DNA of 44,123 bases from Leptospira sp. (GCA_016742255.1 JACVCB010000029.1:1-44123), one strand, 5' to 3'; counted from the first letter of the stretch, positions 26,373 to 35,884 are shown. Numbers and translations are program-made. Notes: generated by a model not told the origin, from the sequence alone.

Positions 26373-27662
26373 ATGGCAATCGGCAGAACGGATTCGATGC
26401 AGGAACTCATCACGATTTTAGAATCGTTATTCGATGAGACGATTATTGGATCTGATGTCAATATTGTTAAACACCTATTTTACTATCTAAAAGCTGACAA
26501 CAGAGAGTTTGAATTTATCTATGAAGAGGATAACTTAGTAGCTGCTGTAGAGGAAATTGAAGCTCATACAGTCACTCTCATGATCCCTGACCTCGTCGAA
26601 AAAGGTTCCCGTAGAGCCCGAGTTCGATTTGAGGTGATGAACATCAATTATCAGTTTGAAGTTGTCATCCTTGATATCCAAAAAGACCAAATTGTCATCA
26701 AAACTCCAACGGAGTTACAATCCTACCAACTAAGAACGAATAAACGAATCCCAGTTGATGATTTGTTCATGAACTTTATCATACTCTTCCGGAGTTTGTC
26801 TGGAGGGTCAAGGGAAGTTGGGAAAAACCTTTATGCAGAAAGCCGGTTCCCTCACCTAATGAAGGAAGTACGAAAAGACAGGCCAGACAGTAAACTCATC
26901 AATATTATGTTAACTGAGGCAATCGAAAGGATTTCCAAGGATTATGAAATTCATTTTTACAAGGAAGATGAAAAATTAAACGAATTTGAGGATTTTATAA
27001 AAAAAACAATCTTACGTTCTGGAAAAACCATCTATATCCCTGATTGTAATCGAATCACCTCCTATATCAATGAGCCCAAAGATGATGTGTTATTTAATTA
27101 TTATTCTGAACACAAAGAGATGGCAAAGGAACTAGGAGATGAATTTGCCTTGGATTTTTTTGAATCCATGAGAAAACACGAGTCCAGAAATTTCTATGTT
27201 TCTTATATCATTACACCAATCCGATTGTACGAAGATGTTGTGGGTTATATTAAAGTATATTCCACTGCAATGGAACGATTTACAATTTCACAAAACCAAG
27301 CAATCTATATATTTGAATTAGCAGAAATTATCAGTTATGTATTCACAAAAATTGCAATTCAGTATGGAAGTTATGAAACCATGCAATCCACAACCAAAGT
27401 TGTCGATATTTCATTAGATGGTTTACTTTTTGAAATATATGACAAACGACTGTTTCATTATTTAAAACGACACAATATCATCAAAATGTTTATCCCACTG
27501 AATAAAGAAAGGACCATGATCTTACGGGGTGAAATCATTCGTTTTTTAGATAAAGGAGACCACTACCATTTAGGTGTGAACTACTTTAGTTCAGCACCAG
27601 ATGACATGTTGTTCTTAGAATCTTATTTGTTTGAAAAGAGTATGAAAATTCTTTCAGAGTAA
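26373..27662 (+). CDS. PilZ-like protein with long insert (Leptospira DUF1577 type)
   Basis: 429 residues. Residues 10-115 look like a YcgR-N-type beta domain. RTNKR (R121-R125) fits the RxxxR c-di-GMP motif at the start of a PilZ domain, but the matching D-x-S-x-x-G (D345-G350, in VVDISLDGLLFE) comes 220 residues later. A helical and GAF-like segment (about 150-330, with YIITPIRLYEDVVGYIKVYS) lies between. C-di-GMP binding and control of motility are inferred. I believe this matches the Leptospira family DUF1577, but this was not checked by search. The 3' end overlaps the convergent TPR gene by 9 bases. Confidence 0.65.
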   Translation: MAIGRTDSMQELITILESLFDETIIGSDVNIVKHLFYYLKADNREFEFIYEEDNLVAAVEEIEAHTVTLMIPDLVEKGSRRARVRFEVMNINYQFEVVILDIQKDQIVIKTPTELQSYQLRTNKRIPVDDLFMNFIILFRSLSGGSREVGKNLYAESRFPHLMKEVRKDRPDSKLINIMLTEAIERISKDYEIHFYKEDEKLNEFEDFIKKTILRSGKTIYIPDCNRITSYINEPKDDVLFNYYSEHKEMAKELGDEFALDFFESMRKHESRNFYVSYIITPIRLYEDVVGYIKVYSTAMERFTISQNQAIYIFELAEIISYVFTKIAIQYGSYETMQSTTKVVDISLDGLLFEIYDKRLFHYLKRHNIIKMFIPLNKERTMILRGEIIRFLDKGDHYHLGVNYFSSAPDDMLFLESYLFEKSMKILSE

Positions 27663-28817
27663 TCCAGATTGTTTTTCAGCAAGACGAATCGAATTTAGTA
27701 AATCTTCCGACAAAGTAGTTTCGCCAGTATAATACAATCGTAAAAGTTTACCATGTTCTACTAGTTTGGATCGATAAGTGGTTTCTTCATTGGTTCCTCT
27801 TGTCTCTTTCCATCGTAAATTGTAAAACTCGCATGCTAATTTATGAAGGTAATAATCGGATTTCCTAAGAGAATATGCTTTGTTTAAAAATTCTTCTGAA
27901 CGGCTGGAAAGTTCATCCCTTGTTTTACGAAGATCAACCGTATTCCCAGATAAATTTGTATGTAATAAACTTAAGTAAGTCACTTCAAAACTATACAACC
28001 AAACTTCGTATATTTTTGGATATAAGGTGCGTGCTTCTTTTGCTACTTGAGGCATGAGTTCTAATTGTTTTTTGTTTTCTTTCCCTTCTACTTTGAAATA
28101 AAAAGTCAAAAACCGTAAGTAGTCCACAAGGAATAACAAACGTTCTTGGGGATTCGAAAATCGTTCTCTATTTTTCCAAGCCATGGAATATTCAAAGGCC
28201 GTTGAGACATACCCTTCTCCATCTTTCCAATGGGCTTTTCCTAATGCATAATGTAAATCAGGTGAACTTTGGTCCAAAGAAACAGCATGTTTGTATTTAC
28301 GAAGTGCTTCATCCATTTGGCCTTTGGCAAAATAATGATCACCTTGTTTTTTTGCGATAAAGGCTTCTTCATACTTAGTCGTATCGAGCATTCTAGCAGC
28401 TGTTACTGGCCTATCTTCGATCAAACGAAGGTAACCTTCTCCGCGCACCTGCCATCCAAAAAAAGTAGTGAGGTAAACGGATTTGACAGTGATCATTCCG
28501 ACGATGTTAGCATCACGGAACGTTTTGTGGTCTTGGTTTTTTTCGAGTAAATAGAGGGTTTGGCCAACTCGAATGCCTTTTGGATCTGCCACCTTGATTG
28601 TGACTGTGTCCGGTCTTGTATCGACTTCTAATTCTTGTGAAAGTTTATCAACTTCGTAAAAACTTGCTTTTTCAATCCCAACTACTTCCCCCACAACAAT
28701 CATACGAAGTGGATCTAAAGAGGATTGGCTACGAAAAGCAAATGCCATTCGATCAGATGGTGACTGTGCAAACAGAAACGATACGAATAAAAATGGATAA
28801 ATGAAGTGCCGAACCAT
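27654..28817 (-). CDS. Exported TPR protein
   Basis: 387 residues. A signal peptide (MVRHFIYPFLFVSFLFAQS) leads to a beta-rich domain (about 35-140, with RMIVVGEVVGIEK and GIRVGQTLYLLEKN), then at least two TPR-like repeats (KQGDHYFAKGQMDEALRKYKHAVSLDQSSPDLHYALGKAHWKDGEG), and further helical repeats to the end. TPR domains hold protein partners; a periplasmic scaffold is likely. Possible partners are the divergent or downstream envelope genes, but nothing specific can be said. Convergent with the PilZ-like gene. Confidence 0.75.
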   Translation of the reverse strand: MVRHFIYPFLFVSFLFAQSPSDRMAFAFRSQSSLDPLRMIVVGEVVGIEKASFYEVDKLSQELEVDTRPDTVTIKVADPKGIRVGQTLYLLEKNQDHKTFRDANIVGMITVKSVYLTTFFGWQVRGEGYLRLIEDRPVTAARMLDTTKYEEAFIAKKQGDHYFAKGQMDEALRKYKHAVSLDQSSPDLHYALGKAHWKDGEGYVSTAFEYSMAWKNRERFSNPQERLLFLVDYLRFLTFYFKVEGKENKKQLELMPQVAKEARTLYPKIYEVWLYSFEVTYLSLLHTNLSGNTVDLRKTRDELSSRSEEFLNKAYSLRKSDYYLHKLACEFYNLRWKETRGTNEETTYRSKLVEHGKLLRLYYTGETTLSEDLLNSIRLAEKQSGLL

Positions 28818-28866
28818 CTACTTTAAGAATCGACCAAAACAAAAATGGGAAGAGTAGAAAATTGAA

Positions 28867-28888
28867 TCCCTACCCAGATGGGTAGGGA
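28867..28888 (-). terminator. Hairpin after the acylase gene, terminator-like
   Basis: A perfect 9-bp stem, TCCCTACCC / GGGTAGGGA with loop AGAT (plus-strand notation), lies 8 bases past the stop of the acylase gene. On the minus strand it is followed by TTCAATTTTC, a weak T tract, so termination may be partial, allowing read-through into the TPR gene. Confidence 0.6.
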
Positions 28889-28896
28889 AAAATCTC

Positions 28897-31404
28897 TTAT
28901 TTGGGTTGGAATTCTAAACGATACTTGCCAACCCCCACTTGGCTTTTCGAATATAGGATTTTTCTGTGGACCCCATTGATATAATCATCCACAAGATTTC
29001 CATAAAACGGACTTCCTAAATTCCCACTATTCCCTATCGGAAGTTGTGTCACTGACTCATCGAACCTTCCGTAATCAATGACCCTACGTTTGGAAGGTCC
29101 TGCCATAGCAGTCCAATCCTCTTTCATCAGTTTGTATTTTAGATTATTTACAACTTCGGCTCCACCAGCACTTGGTAAGGGACCAATATTAAAAACACCA
29201 CCTATCAAAGGTAAAACGCCAAGTGGGTGTGGGTGTTTGATTTTGTATAAATATTTCCATTTCCAAAGACTTGGTGAGGCAGAAACATTTTTTTCCAAAT
29301 ATCTGGCAGTTAGTTCAATGGAACGATTTAAGATATCAGTTCTTGTTTCCAAGGTTTCTACTGTTCGAAGGTCATCCCAATAATTTGAATTTGGATTACG
29401 GATGAATCGACGGTACGCATTCCAATACTCTGCCATGTCCCCATACAGTTCGAAGTGTTCAGGTCCCATTTCATCTATGAGAAGTTCTTTCATTGTGATG
29501 TAAAAGAAAACATCATACACAGCTGCCCCTTGGGACTCTGGAAAATGTTCAAAATTCCAATTTTTAAGGATTTCTAAAACTTTTTTGCCACCTAACGTTT
29601 TTGGTTCCTTCACGGAAGAAAACAAAATCTCTAAGTATTCTGGTGCAAAAGAAGAAACTGTATCATTTTGAATGGCTGCTAGTTCTTCCAAACTCCATTT
29701 TTCTTGGGTTTCAAGAATTCCAACTAACCGTTGAAAACGATCTGGTGGTTGCCAATTTCCTTCAGGTTTACCAAGTCCAGGTAATTTTCCACTTGTGACG
29801 AGGTTATTGGCCGTGACTATGATCCCATTTTTGGGATTGATGATCTTAGGATTGTCCTTAGACGGAACATAACCTATCACATCATTTTCACCTGTCGAAC
29901 CTTCTAAAATTTTTCTTGGATTTCCAGATTTTAGGATTGGGAATCTTCCCACTGCATAATAGGCAATGTTCCCTGCTTTATCTGCGTAACTAAAATTGAG
30001 GCCCGGTGCTCCAATCATAGAGGAGGCAGAATCCAATTCTTGGAATGACTTTGATTTACCCATCTTATACAAAACATCTAAGAGTGGATTGTCTAGATGG
30101 TGATGTGCCCAGTACAAACTAACTGGCCTACCTTTATAACCTTTTATGTGTTCGGTGATGATTGGCCCGTGGTTTGTGATCGCAACTTCATACGGAATTT
30201 TAGTTCCATCTTTTTGTTTGATCTCATCTTTATAATAAGTTAATTCTTTCCAATTGGAACCTGACTTATATTTACCAGCTTCAATGGTTTCCATATACAA
30301 ATTCACATCATCTTGTTCGAGCATGGTTAAACCCCATGCCTTGTCCCTATTATGAGCAATGAGTGGAAAAGGAATAATGGACAAAAAGTAACCATAGTTT
30401 TCGTAACCTGGGTATTCGATATACGCTTCATACCAAGCACCTGGATTGGATAAAGCAATATGTGGGTCATTGGCAAGAACTGCACCACCACTCGCAGAAC
30501 GACTGGGACCAACAAGCCACGAATTACTACCTTCTAATGGTTCAATCGGGAGGTTTAATGAACTCACAAACGTTACCAATTGCTTTAAGTTGGTGATATC
30601 TTTGTTTACTTGTGTGAGTGAACTTTTAATATCACGGCCTTTTATTTCATACTTTGGATTTAGGTTTGGAACCGGAAGATTTGATGTTAATTTTTTAACA
30701 CCAGGTTGGGATTCCAAAATGGAGGCATTTGGTTCAAAATCATACCTTGGAAATAATTCGCTAGCCGATCTACCAACTAACTCAGATTCCATGATAGAAT
30801 ACAAACTATCAGATTTAATCCCTTCTGCAAATGAAAATCCCATATAAAATAAGAACGAAATCGCATCCACCCGGTCAAAAGGTCGAGGTTTGATCCCAAG
30901 GATTGTGTATTCAATGGGTAATGGTTCAGTTTCTAAGAAATGATTTACACCTTCCAAAAACCAATCCAATTGTTCCCAAGCTTCAGGATAAATGTGTTTT
31001 GTCTGATTGGCGTAGTTTTCCGCAGTTTGTTTCAATAATAACGATTTTAAAAATTGATCGGATGGGATGAGTTTTTCACCAAAAATTTCAGTGAGTTCAC
31101 CTTTCCCAATCCTTCTCTGTAATTCCATTTGGAAAATCCGATCCTGCGCCATCGTAAAACCTAACGCAAAATATGCGGACTTTGCATCCTCACCAACAAT
31201 ATGTGGAATTCCCACTTCGTCTCGAATGACTGTTGCTTTTGCAGTTAACTTTTCGGAACGAATTTCACCTTGGTACCTGGGAGCTTTTAAAGAAACAAGT
31301 CCCCAAAACAGGAAATGTAAGGTAATCGGTAAAGTTAGGATAAAAAGAAACAAAAGACTGAGGAATGGTCTCTTGTGAATGAATTTTTTAATTGAATGTA
31401 TCAT
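28897..31404 (-). CDS. Penicillin-amidase-family Ntn hydrolase (acylase)
   Basis: 835 residues. A membrane anchor or signal segment (about 13-37) precedes the alpha chain, with VIRDEVGIPHIVGEDAKSAYFALGF and MAQDRIFQMELQRRIGKGELTEIFG, both hallmarks of the family. The autocatalytic cleavage and nucleophile site is Ser293 in EGSNSWLVGP, the start of the beta chain, followed by GGAVLANDPHI. Substrates in this family include penicillin, glutaryl compounds and acyl-homoserine lactones; which applies here is not visible. It begins 3 bases after the stop of the gene at 31408, so the pair is one operon. Confidence 0.9.
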   Translation of the reverse strand: MIHSIKKFIHKRPFLSLLFLFILTLPITLHFLFWGLVSLKAPRYQGEIRSEKLTAKATVIRDEVGIPHIVGEDAKSAYFALGFTMAQDRIFQMELQRRIGKGELTEIFGEKLIPSDQFLKSLLLKQTAENYANQTKHIYPEAWEQLDWFLEGVNHFLETEPLPIEYTILGIKPRPFDRVDAISFLFYMGFSFAEGIKSDSLYSIMESELVGRSASELFPRYDFEPNASILESQPGVKKLTSNLPVPNLNPKYEIKGRDIKSSLTQVNKDITNLKQLVTFVSSLNLPIEPLEGSNSWLVGPSRSASGGAVLANDPHIALSNPGAWYEAYIEYPGYENYGYFLSIIPFPLIAHNRDKAWGLTMLEQDDVNLYMETIEAGKYKSGSNWKELTYYKDEIKQKDGTKIPYEVAITNHGPIITEHIKGYKGRPVSLYWAHHHLDNPLLDVLYKMGKSKSFQELDSASSMIGAPGLNFSYADKAGNIAYYAVGRFPILKSGNPRKILEGSTGENDVIGYVPSKDNPKIINPKNGIIVTANNLVTSGKLPGLGKPEGNWQPPDRFQRLVGILETQEKWSLEELAAIQNDTVSSFAPEYLEILFSSVKEPKTLGGKKVLEILKNWNFEHFPESQGAAVYDVFFYITMKELLIDEMGPEHFELYGDMAEYWNAYRRFIRNPNSNYWDDLRTVETLETRTDILNRSIELTARYLEKNVSASPSLWKWKYLYKIKHPHPLGVLPLIGGVFNIGPLPSAGGAEVVNNLKYKLMKEDWTAMAGPSKRRVIDYGRFDESVTQLPIGNSGNLGSPFYGNLVDDYINGVHRKILYSKSQVGVGKYRLEFQPK

Positions 31405-31407
31405 ACT

Positions 31408-32610
31408 TTATTGTAGTGCTTTAATTTGACGAATTCGGTTTTGTTTATCAGCTGAGTCCCAAGCCGAATTGGAAAAAGATTCAACTTTATAGTATTTGGT
31501 TTTGTATTCATCTTTGTAAGGGAGAACTAATTCACGATCAGGTTCTGTTGTTTTTGCTGCCTGGATTTTACGTAAACCTTCTGCGCCTTGGTTAAACCAA
31601 TCAGGATCAATCGGCAAATTGACTCGATGCCCTCTAAAAGAAGTAGCAAGGTAAGGTCCATCTAAGTCTTTATCACGTAGGATTTTCCCAAAAAAAGTAA
31701 ATTCTACTTCATTTGATCCAGAAACAAGATCACCGTCATACACTGCATAGGCGATATATTCACCATTCTTTTCATCCTTTAAATTGGCTTCTAAATGGTA
31801 TTTTCCTTTTTTGTATACATTGACTACTGCTCTCACAATCAGAGACCCATCTTGGAGTGAGTCCGAAAAAACTCCATTAAACTCTGCAGGAATGGAAGGA
31901 CTGGAAAAAAAACTAGAAGTTAATGTTGTTTTTAAATTTTCAGGACCATATGTAATTTCAGCTACAAGAGACATTTGTCCCCAATCAGCTTTTTGTGGTT
32001 TCCATGAGAATGTATGAATGTTATCACCTCTTGTTTGGTCACCATCGGTTCCACTATCGTTAACTGATGCACTCACCACACCAAATCGTTGTCCTTCCCA
32101 CTCTTTGAAAACTTGGTGTGAATCAATAGAAACTTTTACACGATTCCTTGCTTTATCTCGACATTCGAGTGTAACATACATCATATCCTTATTTCCAATC
32201 ACTGCCCATGTTTTTGGTTGGAATAAACATACATAACCTGTTGGTTCGTTCGTTTTTGCATCGATTGTATAATCTGGGGATGTTTCAATGATGAATGGGA
32301 ACGCTAAATCATGATTGAGAATTGACATTGGTCTTGAGAAGGGTGGGTATTCAGCCCATTCTAAGTATTTTTCTAATATATATTCAGGAGTTGCTCCGTC
32401 ATCAGGAATCCCTTCTCCTCCATCACCACCTTCTCCACCTGATTCATTTCCTTGCGTTGGATCCGAATTTCTTGCCATTCTTTCTTGTCTTGCTTTCTCT
32501 TTTGCTTCTTGGTCAGAACCGAAACCATCCTTAACGAAATAAAAGATCAAACCTACTAATACTAGTATAACAACAGTTAGATACACACCGTATCTACGAA
32601 ATAAATCCAT
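31408..32610 (-). CDS. Membrane-anchored periplasmic protein of unknown function
   Basis: 400 residues. One N-terminal membrane segment (about 8-26) anchors the protein; then a short charged linker and a Gly/Glu-rich spacer (SGGEGGDGGEGIPDDG) lead to a beta-rich region (about 100-380) with repeated strand pairs such as GSLIVRAVVNVYKKGKYHLEANL and GSNEVEFTFFGKILRDKDLDGPY, resembling Ig-like or anchor-type domains. No enzyme motif is seen. It is 3 bases upstream of the acylase and likely in its operon; a partner role for the acylase is a guess. Confidence 0.65.
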   Translation of the reverse strand: MDLFRRYGVYLTVVILVLVGLIFYFVKDGFGSDQEAKEKARQERMARNSDPTQGNESGGEGGDGGEGIPDDGATPEYILEKYLEWAEYPPFSRPMSILNHDLAFPFIIETSPDYTIDAKTNEPTGYVCLFQPKTWAVIGNKDMMYVTLECRDKARNRVKVSIDSHQVFKEWEGQRFGVVSASVNDSGTDGDQTRGDNIHTFSWKPQKADWGQMSLVAEITYGPENLKTTLTSSFFSSPSIPAEFNGVFSDSLQDGSLIVRAVVNVYKKGKYHLEANLKDEKNGEYIAYAVYDGDLVSGSNEVEFTFFGKILRDKDLDGPYLATSFRGHRVNLPIDPDWFNQGAEGLRKIQAAKTTEPDRELVLPYKDEYKTKYYKVESFSNSAWDSADKQNRIRQIKALQ

Positions 32611-32680
32611 ACGCTCCCTTCCTTATCTTTAATAAAACGGTTAAGAGCCTTGTCGGTTTTGAAACGATGTAAAGTAAAAT

Positions 32681-33346
32681 TTAAATGGAAAAGAGACTCG
32701 CGATTGATTCAGAAATCGGAATTTCAGTCGGAATAGGCATCTGTTTCCATTCTTCATAGTATTTGTATACTGTTCGTGAATAAGAAGGAACACCTCCAAA
32801 TCGTTTGTATCCACCTAAACCAGCATTATAAGATAACAATGCAGCTTCGAGAGATTCAGTGCGTTCCATTAGATAATTTAAATAAAGAACACCTAATATT
32901 AAATTTGTTTCAGGTTCCAAAAGATCTTTTTCCGAATGAAACGGGATTCCTTCTTTATTTGCAAGCCACTTCGCCGTTTCCGGCATCACTTGCATAAGGC
33001 CAATAGCACCTTTATGTGATTTTGCTCGAGTATTGAATTGTGATTCCGTTTGGATGAGGCCAACCAAAAACCCCAATTTGTCCATTGGTTCTTTTGCAGT
33101 AGTGACTTTCTCTTTTGGGAATCGAATGTGGTAAGAAGCCCTTTCAATCACTGTGACCAAGTCCTTTTGTTCCTTTTTGGAAAGACCGGGTCGGTTTTTC
33201 GCAACGAGGGAATGTAATTTTACCCTTGCGGAAAGATCACTTGGACTGTTTCCTGAAGGGTTGATTTTCCCGTAGGATTCGAAGAGAAAGACCAAACCCA
33301 AACCAAATACAGCGATTTTATGGAAGAAATTGGATTGTTTTCGCAT
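32681..33346 (-). CDS. Lytic transglycosylase (SLT domain)
   Basis: 221 residues. A signal segment (about 10-25) is followed by an SLT-type domain: IQTESQFNTRAKSHKGAIGLMQVMPETAKWLA holds the catalytic Glu (ES pair) and the GLMQ motif, and LILGVLYLNYLMERTESLEAALLSYNAG the N-A-G ending. It cuts peptidoglycan glycan chains in the periplasm. It is divergent from the large histidine kinase, and the shared start region has two copies of a palindrome, so its expression may be linked to that of the kinase. Confidence 0.9.
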   Translation of the reverse strand: MRKQSNFFHKIAVFGLGLVFLFESYGKINPSGNSPSDLSARVKLHSLVAKNRPGLSKKEQKDLVTVIERASYHIRFPKEKVTTAKEPMDKLGFLVGLIQTESQFNTRAKSHKGAIGLMQVMPETAKWLANKEGIPFHSEKDLLEPETNLILGVLYLNYLMERTESLEAALLSYNAGLGGYKRFGGVPSYSRTVYKYYEEWKQMPIPTEIPISESIASLFSI

Positions 33347-33363
33347 GGTGACTCAGTGTCTCC

Positions 33364-33384
33364 TTATTGTGCAACGCACAATAA
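33364..33384. promoter_or_regulatory. Palindrome TTATTGTGC-N3-GCACAATAA, operator-like copy 1
   Basis: A perfect inverted repeat with 9-bp arms and a 3-base centre (AAC), 18 bases upstream of the transglycosylase start. Its 15-bp core TTGTGCAACGCACAA is repeated almost exactly at 33424-33438, 57 bases on. The spacing differs from Crp/Fnr (N6) and Rex sites, so the binding protein is not known. Confidence 0.7.
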
Positions 33385-33423
33385 TGTCAGTTTCTGGCAC
33401 CACCCTCTGGTGGCAAGGGTAAT

Positions 33424-33438
33424 TTGTGCAATGCACAA
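33424..33438. promoter_or_regulatory. Palindrome TTGTGCAATGCACAA, operator-like copy 2
   Basis: The second copy of the 15-bp core differs from copy 1 at one central base (T for C). It lies 16 bases before the ATG at 33455 of the histidine kinase, and covers an upstream ATG at 33431, which argues for the later start. Between the copies there is also a CCACC/GGTGG hairpin (33400-33413). Confidence 0.7.
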
Positions 33439-33454
33439 CGGAAAAAACGAACAA

Positions 33455-35884
33455 ATGGGAAATGCTTGCCGAAAGATTCTTCGCTCGCATTTCTGGAAAG
33501 GCTTGGCACCAACTCTCAACCTTTACAGTTTCTTCTATTTCGGACTCAGTTTGGTCAGTGGGATTGCCTATATTTACTTTCGTTCGAGAAAAGAGGACCT
33601 GACCCCTAGTTTTAGAGGATTACTCATCCCTTTACTCAGTTTGTTTTATTGGTCCATTGCTTGGTCGATTTGTAATTCGTTCTTACACCACCTTACAGCC
33701 TACGTATTTGTTTTTCTAAAAAATCCTGCCATTCTCGTCCTGGGTGTATCTACTTCTGAGTTAGCATTTCGGTTCCAAAAAGACTTATTCCCACGTTGGC
33801 GTAAATGGAGTTTGCGTATCCAAACAGGACTTGCTATCGTTGCAGGTTTGTGGAATGGAATCGGTTTCTTTTTTCGCGAAATTCGTTTTGATCCCAAAAT
33901 GGAATTTTATGTTCCCGTTCAATCGTCAGAAAACACGTTGATCCAATTTTCCATTTTGTCCATTGCGATTGTTCTTTGTTTGGTTCTAGTGAATACCTTA
34001 GCTGCTCTATTTGCAAAATACAAACGATTAGATGGATCCAAAAAAAGAGCAACTGGTGGATTTATCTTAGCAATCTTAGGAATCCTTTCTTTAGCATTTG
34101 CTGACATTCTTGTTGATCTCAATTATGTAAGTAAACCTACTTATTTATTTGTTCTGACCAATCTTACAATCATCATCATGACCATCCTTGTTTTGGTTTC
34201 ACTCAATCAAGACACTGTTCCTTCAACTGTTGGATTTAAGATTATGACTTTTAATCTAACAATTTTGTATCTCATACTTTCGATTGTTGCAAATTTTTTG
34301 TTCAATCGTTTCCGTATCGACATTCAAAATGAAATGAGTCGAGAAAAACATAATATCAAAACTCAATTGGAACTTGGAAACATTTATCCTTTTGTATATT
34401 TATCTGACCTCGTCATTGACATGCAGGAAAAAAACTTTCGCATCAATAAAATTGAATTCTCAGAAAATCAAATTGAAACCTTACAGAACAGAATTCCTTC
34501 CTATGAATTTTTCAAAGTGGATACTTTCAACAATGATCCTACTGGAATTTATTGGACTTCTGATTTTTTCGCGAAAAACCATCACTTTTTAGTCGCAATC
34601 CCTTACATTGAATACAGAGAAAAGGTTCACCAAACTGTTGTATGGTTAATCATAACGCTACTTTTTTCGATTTTCACAATCTTTATGTTATACCCGGTAC
34701 TACATAAAACTAGTATCGTTTTCCCTTTAACGAGACTTCTTTCTGGAATCAGAAGGATGCAATCAGGTGATTTATTTGTTTCAGTAGAAGTTTCCAGTAA
34801 AGATGAAATTGGCGAACTATCAAAAAGTTTTAATGAAATGATTTCGATCGTTAGGGAAGCAAGATTCCAACTCGAACAAAAAATTGAAGAAAGAACTGTA
34901 TCTCTCAATAATACAATCTTAGAATTACGTGATACCCAGGAACAACTGTTACATGCAGAAAGAATGTCCACTTTGGGTAAAATCGCTGCAAGTGTAGCAC
35001 ATGAAATCAACAACCCACTCGCTGCCATCAAAGGGAGTATCCAATTCATAAAGGATAGTCAATTTTCCGATGATTCCGACCAACGTTCTCCATTAGAGGT
35101 CCAAGCAGATTCACTCATTGAAAGTTTCAAAAATCAAAAACGTTCGGAAGTCACATCAAGATTCAAACGAAAACGAGAACTCACAAACTTTTTTAGAGCA
35201 AAACAAGTTCCTGATCCAATCTCTCTTGCCGATACCTGTTTCGATTTTCATATGGAAGAGATACCATCTCATTATTTATTTATATTTGAATCCAAAGAAG
35301 GAATCGAAGCCTTCCAATCAAGACTCAATGAACACGTGATCCGATTCCATTTAGGAATCATTGAAACTGCAGTCGAACGTGCCTCAAAAATCGTATTCGC
35401 CTTAAAACACCACTCGTACCAAGGGCCTAAAGACAACCAAAAAGAATTATCTCTGAGAGAAGGCATTGAGTCAGTTTTAAGTATGTATTCCAAAAGTTGG
35501 AAACCCCATGTGGAGTTAGAATGGAATTGTGAAGGAGACCCACTCGTATATGGGCATGCAGACGAACTTGTACAAGTTTGGACCAATTTGGTCTATAATT
35601 CCTTCCAAGCCTGTCCTAGTGAAAACGGCAAAATTTCCATCAGTCTCAAAACTACCAATTCGGAAGCTGTGATACAAATCGAAGATAATGGAAAGGGAAT
35701 TCCCGAAGACATCTTACCTCGGATCTTTGAACCATTTTTCACAACAAAAGAGTTGGGAATGGGCACCGGACTCGGATTGTCTATCGTCCAAAAAATCATC
35801 GAAAACCACCAAGGGAAAATCCAAGTCCAAAGCCAACCAGGGAAAACCCTCTTCACCATCCACCTCCCCCTAGCAAATTCCTAG
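33455..35884 (+). CDS. Membrane sensor histidine kinase with multi-TM input domain and long DHp insert
   Basis: About 809 residues from the ATG at 33455; the frame is open to 33320 but that part overlaps the divergent gene and the operators. The N-terminal region has about eight membrane segments, followed by an extracytoplasmic sensor of about 100 residues, another membrane segment and a HAMP domain (FPLTRLLSGIRRMQSGDL). The HisKA box is VAHEINNPLAAIKGSIQF (His near 35000). About 85-100 residues are then inserted before the second DHp helix (ETAVERASKIVFALKHHSY). The HATPase has N (WTNLVYNSFQ), G1 (DNGKGIP), F (FEPFFTTK) and G2 (GTGLGLSIV). No response regulator gene is adjacent. Probably senses an envelope signal. 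Confidence 0.88.
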   Translation: MGNACRKILRSHFWKGLAPTLNLYSFFYFGLSLVSGIAYIYFRSRKEDLTPSFRGLLIPLLSLFYWSIAWSICNSFLHHLTAYVFVFLKNPAILVLGVSTSELAFRFQKDLFPRWRKWSLRIQTGLAIVAGLWNGIGFFFREIRFDPKMEFYVPVQSSENTLIQFSILSIAIVLCLVLVNTLAALFAKYKRLDGSKKRATGGFILAILGILSLAFADILVDLNYVSKPTYLFVLTNLTIIIMTILVLVSLNQDTVPSTVGFKIMTFNLTILYLILSIVANFLFNRFRIDIQNEMSREKHNIKTQLELGNIYPFVYLSDLVIDMQEKNFRINKIEFSENQIETLQNRIPSYEFFKVDTFNNDPTGIYWTSDFFAKNHHFLVAIPYIEYREKVHQTVVWLIITLLFSIFTIFMLYPVLHKTSIVFPLTRLLSGIRRMQSGDLFVSVEVSSKDEIGELSKSFNEMISIVREARFQLEQKIEERTVSLNNTILELRDTQEQLLHAERMSTLGKIAASVAHEINNPLAAIKGSIQFIKDSQFSDDSDQRSPLEVQADSLIESFKNQKRSEVTSRFKRKRELTNFFRAKQVPDPISLADTCFDFHMEEIPSHYLFIFESKEGIEAFQSRLNEHVIRFHLGIIETAVERASKIVFALKHHSYQGPKDNQKELSLREGIESVLSMYSKSWKPHVELEWNCEGDPLVYGHADELVQVWTNLVYNSFQACPSENGKISISLKTTNSEAVIQIEDNGKGIPEDILPRIFEPFFTTKELGMGTGLGLSIVQKIIENHQGKIQVQSQPGKTLFTIHLPLANS

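Noticed and set aside
33390..33420. Sigma-54 promoter starting TGGCAC
   Set aside because: No TTGC at the required distance of five bases follows; the sequence is better read as a small CCACC/GGTGG hairpin.
33364..33438. Rex or Crp binding sites
   Set aside because: Half-sites TTGTG/CACAA are 5 bases apart; Rex needs 8 and Crp/Fnr sites have different half-sites and spacing.
33320..33454. Longer N-terminus of the histidine kinase
   Set aside because: It overlaps the transglycosylase start and both palindromes and has no ribosome binding site; the residues look like translated operator DNA.
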